A stretch of 64,000 nucleotides of DNA from Tricholoma matsutake (Eukaryota; Basidiomycota; Agaricomycetes; Agaricales; Tricholomataceae): assembly GCA_026075535.2 (NCBI GenBank), contig AP026538.1, positions 15,384,337 to 15,448,336 on the forward strand, read 5' to 3'. Shown piece by piece: positions 57,557 to 64,000 of the stretch (its first letter is position 1; each line of letters starts with the position of its first letter). A program made the translations under genes and the position numbers. Below the pieces are notes generated by a model. It saw nothing but the letters and a program-made list of their open reading frames with translations, made no database searches and was not told the DNA's origin.

Positions 57557-57785
57557 TCATTACCATAATTATCAGATTAATATCCAATCTCTGGTATGAC
57601 ACAAAATCTGAATCCAAGTTTTAACAACCATGAATAATATAAACTGTCCCAAGTGAAGAAATTCTCAATCTTGTGTACATGTAATTTGCACATCTCTTCA
57701 TTTTCCTACTGCTGGCTGTTCTTTTGGTTTCTTTTTTATTTGGATCTCAACATGCAGTGGAATCAGATTGAGTATTTCTTATATG
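57557..57785 (+). repeat. repeat R, copy 2, right part
   Basis: Matches 5606-5765 plus 6477-6540 directly, including TACTGCTGGCTGTTCTTTTG, which is the empty site of the solo LTR at 5766. Confidence 0.85.
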
Positions 57786-57794
57786 TTAATAAAA

Positions 57795-57959
57795 TACATG
57801 CATGGGTACTATGTAATGAAATTCCATAAAGCTCTGGAAAAATAGCACAAGACTAAGAAAATTGAAATTCTCCCATGGTGTCTGAATTTCAATTTTCTTA
57901 GTCTTGTGCTATCCTTCCAGAGTTTTATGGAATTTCATTACATAGTACCCATGCATGTA
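57795..57959. mobile_element. hairpin MITE (165 bp)
   Basis: Two arms of about 75 bp, starting TACATGCATGGGTACTATGT and mirrored at the end, flank a 13-bp loop. The arms differ by only a few bases. It lies directly beyond the edge of repeat R. No clear target duplication. Confidence 0.75.
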
Positions 57960-58274
57960 CATATGATTTTACTAAGGAATACAAAATGTAGAAGCTGTCG
58001 AGAAATAGTAGCCAGAGTGATCAGTCAGTGATTTTGATGCAAGTACTTTGCTCACAACTTCATACTCCACTCTTAGTGCTCAGAAAAAATTCTCAGGCTA
58101 CCTATACTTAGTGATGTGCCCAGCCCAGCCCAAAGCCATGAGCCAGGCCAAGCCAGGCCATTAGTGACAGCCCAGCAATGGCTTTGGCCCAGCTCAGAGT
58201 AGCTGAAAGCCAAAGCCACCGGCTCAGGCCACGGCTTTAGTCGTACTAATTTCATCATTGAAGTATGCATAAAT
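57960..58274. other. no gene; AGCCCA-rich block
   Basis: 58109-58240 holds repeated AGCCCA/GGCTTTGG motifs beginning TAGTGATGTGCCCAGCCC, similar in style to the subterminal arrays of the hAT elements. The opposite terminus is not visible. Confidence 0.4.
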
Positions 58275-58688
58275 TGTAGAAAATCAACCTAGAGTATGCG
58301 AGAAATATACTCAGTCCTTGTATAAGTGACTCAATACACGAGACTGTACCTAGAGTATGCGAGAACTATACTAAGGTACAGTAAGTATCATTTACTGTGC
58401 AGAAAATATAATATGCGATGCTCACCTCAGTCCTTGTATAAGTGACTGAGGTGATCATGTATCTAACTACCCATATATATATGTGTTCAGTCTAATAAAG
58501 AACAAGACGAGAGAAAAGATGCCTTTGATGCGTTTGTGTAAACGCATCAAAGGGAGTGTTAATAATAGTACACACATCAGAGAAGCTGATGTTGGCTGAT
58601 CACATACCGTGTTTGTCTTGCGCATCAAAGAGATGTGCCAGAAGTAGAACACGCATCAAATTGAGTGATCATGGTGTGAATCTCAACA
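58275..58688 (-). repeat. 3' LTR of copia F
   Basis: 414 bp; on the minus strand TGTTGAGATTCACACC...GATTTTCTACA. It includes a segment absent from the other LTR near 58305-58320. Confidence 0.93.
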
Positions 58689-58729
58689 CTCCTCCTCACT
58701 GGGATCACTCCTCCTCGCATGGAATCGCA

Positions 58730-60455
58730 TCAGTGTAGGCCTAAGAGCGAGCATAAATGTATGAATTGCTTCAAGTCCAATGCCTTGGTAAATAAGTCTG
58801 CAACATTGTCTTTGGTATTGATGTATGCAAGTTGTAAGGTGCCTGATTGGACGTGTTCGCAAAGGAAATGGTATTTGATATCTATGTGTTTAATCCTCGA
58901 GTGGAGCAAAGGGTCTTCGGATAGAGCCTTGGTAGCCATATTATCACAGAGAATGCTTGTTGGGGAGGATTGCGAATAGCCTATGGCGTTGAGCAATGTG
59001 CATATCCAGATGCACTCCTTCGCAGTTTCAAATGCAGCAACGTACTCAGTCTCACAAGAGGATGTTGCCACAACCTTCTGCTTCTTAGCAGTCCAAGATA
59101 GGGTGCCAGAGCCAAGTGTGCAGAGATATCCCCCAACACTTTGACGGGTGTCAAGACAATTAGCCCAATCAGAGTCGCTAAACGTGTGGAGGGAAATAGG
59201 GCTATCCCCACCCAGGTATAGTTTGAGGTCTCGAGTTCCCTTTAAATATCGAACTAACCGCGTTGCCACACTCCAGTGTTCGAAGGAGTAACAGTCAAGA
59301 TATTGGGACAATTGTTGTACGGCGTATGAAATATCAGGGCGCATAGAAATCGCTAGGTAAAGGAGACAGCTGACAAGGGAATGGTAGGGTAGTCGTTTAA
59401 GATATGATAAGTCATCTGCAGAAATATCCTGTTGAGTTGTACGGCGTAATTTAAGGCCAGGCTCAAGGGGAGCAGATACTGGGTTAGCGTCCCGTTGGCC
59501 AAACTGGTCAATGATTTTATCGATGAGGGCAGCCTGTGAAAGTGCAATCGTGCGCAGATGTCAATCCCAGGTAATTGTGATGCCAACAATAAAGCAGGCT
59601 GCACCTAATTCAGAAATTGTCCAGACCTCATGCATTTGGCATTTAAAACGCTCATTCTCATCTTTGGTATCAGCGATGGACAGATAGTCATCGACGTGTA
59701 CTGCCACAATGACAATGCCCGTGTCCGACTTCCTATAATAAATGCAGGACTCACAGGCAAGGCGCATAAAACCCCAGTCAATCATTTGGGCGTTGAGGGT
59801 TTGATTCCATATTTGGCCGCTCTGCTTCATGCCATACAATCCTCGTTGAAGCTGCCATACCCAGTCTTCACGGCCCAGTTCTTCAAACCCTTCAGGCTGC
59901 TGCATGTATTGGATTTCGTCGTCAGGGAGTACTCCATAAAGGAAAGCAGTTTTGACGTCTATCTGTTGGGCATCCCAGCCTAAAGAAGTGGCTATGTGGA
60001 GCAAGATGCGCCAAGATTCCATGTGCGCAGTGGGTGAGGTTGTTTTAGTATAATCCCTACCGTATATTTGCTCAAAGCCCCAAAATACAAGTCAGACTTT
60101 CCATCTCACAGCATGGCCATTTTCATCACGCTTGATATGGAAAACGGGTTGGCCCTTGCGAATCCATTTACCTTGAGGCACATCGCCCCTTGGGATTAGT
60201 TTATAGACCCCCATATCCTTCAGGGACTTTAATTCATCTAGGTATCCTGACCACCATTGCTCTGCATCCCCAGAATTCTTCGCCTCTTCCCAAGTCTTGG
60301 GTTCATCCTCAAACTGGAGCGACTCCGGATCAAAATCTGTCATTTCCGAAATCAGTGCCCGGAGTTGATGCACCTGATCGCCTAGGTGAAAATTGTCAAA
60401 TGATTGACTTAGCTCATTAATGACATCACGATCATGATTGAAGGTTGGATCACCA
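58730..60455 (-). pseudogene. copia F reverse transcriptase-RNase H
   Basis: Minus strand: EPKTWEEAKNSGDAEQWWSG and WIRKGQPVFHIKRDENGHAV (RT start), QQIDVKTAFLYGVLPDDEIQ, LQRGLYGMKQSGQIWN and the active site VHVDDYLS (about 59690), then RNase H (FSDSDWANCLDTRQSVGGYL, SSCETEYVAAFETAKE), ending LLGLH at 58730. TGA at 59561-59563 (after GITITWD) and a break near 60080 disable it; otherwise well conserved. Confidence 0.88.
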
Positions 60456-62125
60456 GGAACATGATTGGGATTTTATGATTGGGCAGCAATAGTAGCAGCT
60501 CTGCGCTCACGGCGCACTTCTCTGACCTGCACCGCACTCTCCCTCTCCCATTTCCCTTTCATTGTTGATACAGGTGCCACAGTCCATATTTCACCAGATA
60601 AAGCTGACTTCCTTACTCTTCGACAAATACCACCTTGCCCTGTAAAAGGTGTTGGGGGCTCTTCCATCCTTGCTATTGGAATCAGCGACATAAAGTTACG
60701 CATCACCAGGGGTGCATCAATATTATTACATAACACGCTCTACATCCCAGATGCGGCAGTCCGACTCATCTCTGTCAGTTCACTCACCAACGACTCAAAT
60801 GCTGTGGCGCACTTTGACAGCTTGTCCTGCTGGGTCATGGATAAATCCACTGGAGCTACCATTGCCCATGGGATTTTACTTGATAACAAGAAACTCTATT
60901 CACTTCACCTCTATTTCGTCACTGCCGACCACACTTTGACTATCCACAAGTCCCCTGATCTTGAAACCTGGCACTGTCGACTTGGCCATGCAAATTATCA
61001 GTCGCTTTGGGATATGGCCAAGAAGGGTATGCTTACAGGTGCGCCTACCATCTCTGCCCCTAAGCTGCCCAAATGTGAAGCATGCATTCTTGGCAAACAG
61101 ACGAGGACGCCCGTTCCCAAAAAGTGTGAAGAAGGGGTTGGACATAAGGTGACACGGAAGTTAGAAAAAGTCTGGGTAGATTTGTCGGGTCCACATGCAG
61201 TTATGTCTTGTACTGGGAATTCTTATGTTATGGACATTGTCGATGATTATACATCCTTTCCATGGTCAATACCGCTTCGCAATAAGGACAATTTGTTTCC
61301 AGAACTAAAGGCTTGGGAACTAGCTCATGAAAATGAAACAGGACTTAAAATTGGGACTTATATCACCGACAATGGAGAACTAAAATCTCACAAGATGGAG
61401 GCCTGGCTCAAAAGAAGAGGAACGGTACAGCAATTTACCGCACCACATACATCTGCCCATATTGGGCGTGTTGAGCACATGCATCGTACCCTTATGGCTA
61501 AAGCACACACAATGCGAATTTACTCAGGCTTACTGGCTTACCTTTGGGATGAATTCTACCTGACAGCTTCTCATTTACATGCCAAAACCACCATGAGATC
61601 ACTTCAAGGTCACACTCCCTGGGAACTTTGGCATGGATGAAAGCCTGATTATTCCTACCTGTGAGAAATTGGCTGCCGAGCATTTGTACTCATCCCAAAG
61701 AAGGACAATCCAAAAAATTTTGAGTGATCTATTAAGTGCGTGCTTATTGGATATGATATAAATTCTAAATCCTACCAATGCTATGATCCGACTACAAGAA
61801 AAGTTCACAGTTCCTACCACATCCACTTTCTTGAAAGCCACAATGGACATTCCCCCTCCCAAACATTACCGATGAGTGATGTTATTCAGTCACCTACCTC
61901 GGGTGGGCCCACCTTCAATGTCTTGCCAATAAACAATGATGATAACGACGAGTCCTTTCACCCCTTGAACATCACTGGACCGAATGACCCTATTAGTGAA
62001 GATCAAAGCTTACCCATTCAGAATCCCATCCCACGTCGATCATCCCGGGTACCTATTCCCACAGAGCGACATCCGAATGGGGGATTGGCCACTACTAGGA
62101 CAGCCACAGCCGTCCAAGAATCTAG
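60455..62125 (+). pseudogene. copia F protease-integrase block, inverted in place
   Basis: Plus strand: protease FIVDTGATVHIS (about 60570), integrase HHCC (ETWHCRLGHANYQSLWDMAK, CEACILGKQ), core VWVDLSGPHA, YITDNGELKS and AHIGRVEHMHRTL (Glu present), a stop at 61640 after LWHG, then a resumed frame (61740-62120) to the usual linker RRSSRVPIPTERHPNGGL. Gag and RT of the same element are on the other strand, and both broken ends match gag-protease and integrase-RT junctions. Confidence 0.88.
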
Positions 62126-63247
62126 GGAAAGTTGTGAGTGCTGTGTCTGACTAAGCAGTTCGACAGTAAATGCACCATCTGTAGGGGTTGAAGTGTGATG
62201 GTTCCAGTCAATAGTTGTACTTGCCTCCTCCTCAATGACAAGCCAGCCCTCATATTCTACCTCATCAATCAATGCTGTGGGGAGGGGGTCACTAGCAAGT
62301 CCTGCGAACGGGGGGCGAGAACCAGACTGATGGTCCAGGGGGTCTGCATCTACCATAACCATGAAAGCTCATCCATTAATGTCCTTCACAGTAATTGGTA
62401 CCTTCAAAGGCTTTGTCAAACCATCGCCTTTCTTCCCTTTTTCTCAAGCTGCTTTCCGGGCTGCCACGGACTCCTCAATCATTTTCCCAGCCATTCCTCC
62501 CCCCACTTTAATGCAGTACTCGGTCAAATGACCCGCTTTCTTGCAATTTGGATTCCCACAGACTAGACCATTGGACAGCCTGGTCGATTTGGTATGAGCA
62601 GTGAGAGCTACGGAGGATTTGTTGTCTGCGTGGTGATCATTCTCAAGAAGTGACTGTTCATTTTCAAGGAAAAGATGAATATCTTTTGAAGTATAGGGGA
62701 ATTCCTTTGTGGAAGTGGCAATGTCATGAGAGATAATCGAGCGTGCATGAGGAAAGTTGTCGCTAAGTGAATTTAAAAGAGCTATGCAACAAAGGAGGTC
62801 GGGCTTAATATCTCCCATAGTGAATGCATGCTCAACAAGAGCACAAATCTTATCGGCCGTCTCGGGGAGGGGAGTATCAGTGCTGCATTGTGTTGTAAGG
62901 GCCTGCTGCAGTAACTGAACCTGTCAAACAGGGCCTTCATTCTGGTGTTGTTTACGAAGCATCTCCCAGTTCACAGTGGTAGGCTTCTCTATGTCAATGA
63001 AAGGGCATTCAGATGGAGCGATGCTGGATGCAATGAACGTGTATGTGAGCCATGAGTTGGCCTTCCAGTTAATTAGCGCATGAGGCTCCGAGGTAGTAGG
63101 TGCAGGGATTGCGCCAGTGACATATTTGTAGAGACCATTCAGTGAAAGAGCGATAGTGATTTCTTCGCACCATTCTTTGTAGTTCGACCTAAGCTTGTCG
63201 AGTTTCTCACCAGAATATTGTACAGAAAGTTTGATCAATGTAACCAA
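62115..63247 (-). pseudogene. copia F gag
   Basis: Minus strand from 63247: SVQYSGEKLDKLRSNYKEWC, a capsid-type domain; TGA at 62924 (after NEGPV; CGA likely before); DIKPDLLCCIALLNSL; CCHC knuckle CGNPNCKKAGHLTEYC near 62520-62570; then a linker (VDADPLDHQSGSRPPFAG) ending at the inversion edge near 62115. Confidence 0.82.
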
Positions 63248-63453
63248 GGGGGGGGGTAGTGTCTAGCATGCTCGTAGCAGGTAAAACAAATAAAAAATTT
63301 GGTGGGGGAAAATCATCGAGAGGACTGATTGCACAAAGGACAATCTGTAAACCCAAATGGGAAAGTGATCGGATTGTCGATCAAAGGAGATGATGTAGAG
63401 ATAATGCCGAGTGGCTAGGAGATTTTCTACTGTCATTCAGAAGTGACGGGAGT

Positions 63454-63464
63454 GGCCCATAACC
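63454..63464 (-). promoter_or_regulatory. primer-binding site of copia F
   Basis: Minus strand GGTTATGGGCC directly follows the 5' LTR, as in element H at 13338, and is complementary to the anticodon arm of initiator methionine tRNA. Confidence 0.78.
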
Positions 63465-63863
63465 TGTAGAAAATCAACCTAGAGTATGCAAGAAATATAA
63501 GTGACTCAATACACGAGACTGTACCTAGAGTATGCAAGAAATATACTAAGGTACAGTAAGTATCATTTACTGTGCAGAAAATATAATACGTGATGCTCAC
63601 CTCAGTCCTTGTATAAGTGACTGAGGTGATCATGTATCTAACTACCCATATATATATGTGTTCAGTCTAATAAAGAACAAGACGAGAGAAAAGATGCCTT
63701 TGATGCATTTGTGTAAACGCATCAAAGGGAGTGTTAATAATAGTACACGCATCAGAGAAGCTGATGTCAGCTGATCACATACTGCATTTGTCTTGCACAT
63801 CAAAGAGATGTGCCAGAAGTAGAACACGCATCAAATCGAGTGATCATGGTGTGAATCTCAACA
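63465..63863 (-). repeat. 5' LTR of copia F
   Basis: 399 bp; most single-base differences from 58275-58688 are CpG-type transitions. Confidence 0.93.
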
Positions 63864-63868
63864 TAAAT

Positions 63869-64000
63869 TACTGCTTTTTGAACCTTGTGTGAACCCATTC
63901 TGTTTTGTAATTTGAAGTACATCATGTAGCTCGTCATTTGACATGGCTCACATGAGCATGACATTGGTAAATAGCTGTCAACAACATGTCAGTATGATGA
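63869..64000. other. no feature seen
   Basis: The last 132 bases after the TAAAT duplication show no coding or repeat I can support. Confidence 0.3.

Larger units (their letters stand above)
58275..63863 (-). mobile_element. Ty1/copia element F with inverted protease-integrase block
   Basis: LTRs 58275-58688 and 63465-63863 and a perfect TAAAT duplication (58270-58274, 63864-63868) bound a 5589-bp element. Gag and RT-RNase H are on the minus strand, but protease-integrase (about 60455-62125) is on the plus strand. The polypurine tract AGTGAGGAGGAG adjoins the 3' LTR, and a tRNA-iMet-type primer site adjoins the 5' LTR. Confidence 0.93.

Noticed and set aside
57960..58274. A full hAT element starting TAGTGATGTGCC at 58109
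   Set aside because: Only one end is visible; no inverted partner or 8-bp duplication found on either side of copia F.
60455..62125. A separate plus-strand copia element inserted in F
   Set aside because: No LTRs or target duplication at its edges, and both edges are exactly the complementary gene junctions of F; inversion is simpler.
1..64000. CRISPR arrays, prokaryotic operons, riboswitches
   Set aside because: Repeat spacing, introns and gene content are eukaryotic; tandem repeats here are minisatellites or duplications.

Overview
This is a transposon-dense stretch of a eukaryotic, almost certainly basidiomycete (Agaricomycete) genome. The evidence is short GT-AG introns of about 42 to 68 nt, fungal Ty3 elements with chromodomains, agaric-type copia, hAT and Tnp2/CACTA families, and degenerate members of gene families that are highly repeated in mushroom genomes. 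There are no bacterial operons, rRNA, CRISPR arrays or confident tRNA genes. I cannot name a genus.

Layout. 1-2182: minus-strand end of a Ty3 element (A) with a palindromic MITE in its leader. 2183-2391: LTR stub. 2720-5404: degenerate agaric gene. 5440-6540: repeat R, interrupted by a solo LTR. 6541-8948: no supported gene. 8949-12604: P-loop ATPase-family pseudogene carrying a palindromic MITE. 12809-18600: gene of unknown family split by a complete copia element (H, 13144-17586). 18763-25048: hAT transposase pseudogene with a second hAT-like element nested in its terminus, between inverted X repeats. 25170-28171: minus-strand gene split by hAT element 25518-27697. 28446-31640: WD40-like pseudogene split by hAT element 28524-30491, which itself carries a solo LTR. 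33109-51470: one Tnp2/CACTA transposase pseudogene broken into four pieces by Ty3 element B (34279-46500, with Ty3 element C, 35697-41890, nested in it), a solo LTR (46763-47530) and Ty3 fragment D (48815-50955). 51505-57556: Ty3 element E, whose pol half is inverted against its gag half. 57795-57959: hairpin MITE. 58275-63863: copia element F with an internally inverted protease-integrase block.

The nesting can be read exactly. B (GGATC), C (AGGTA), H (CTTTT), F (TAAAT), E (TCATT), three solo LTRs (CTGGC, GTCTA, GACGA) and three hAT elements (8-bp duplications) all have perfect target-site duplications. Several insertions restore an open frame when removed, and two repeat-R copies serve as each other's empty site.

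Decay follows one theme. LTR pairs differ mostly by CpG-to-TpG/CpA changes, stops are mostly TGA where CGA is the likely ancestor, and two catalytic residues (copia H integrase Glu, element C reverse transcriptase Asp) are lost by CpG-type changes. This fits cytosine methylation and deamination. The most interesting observations are the two LTR elements with internal inversions, the self-priming signature of Ty3 elements A/B and C, and the repeated intron-like modules shared by two hAT elements.
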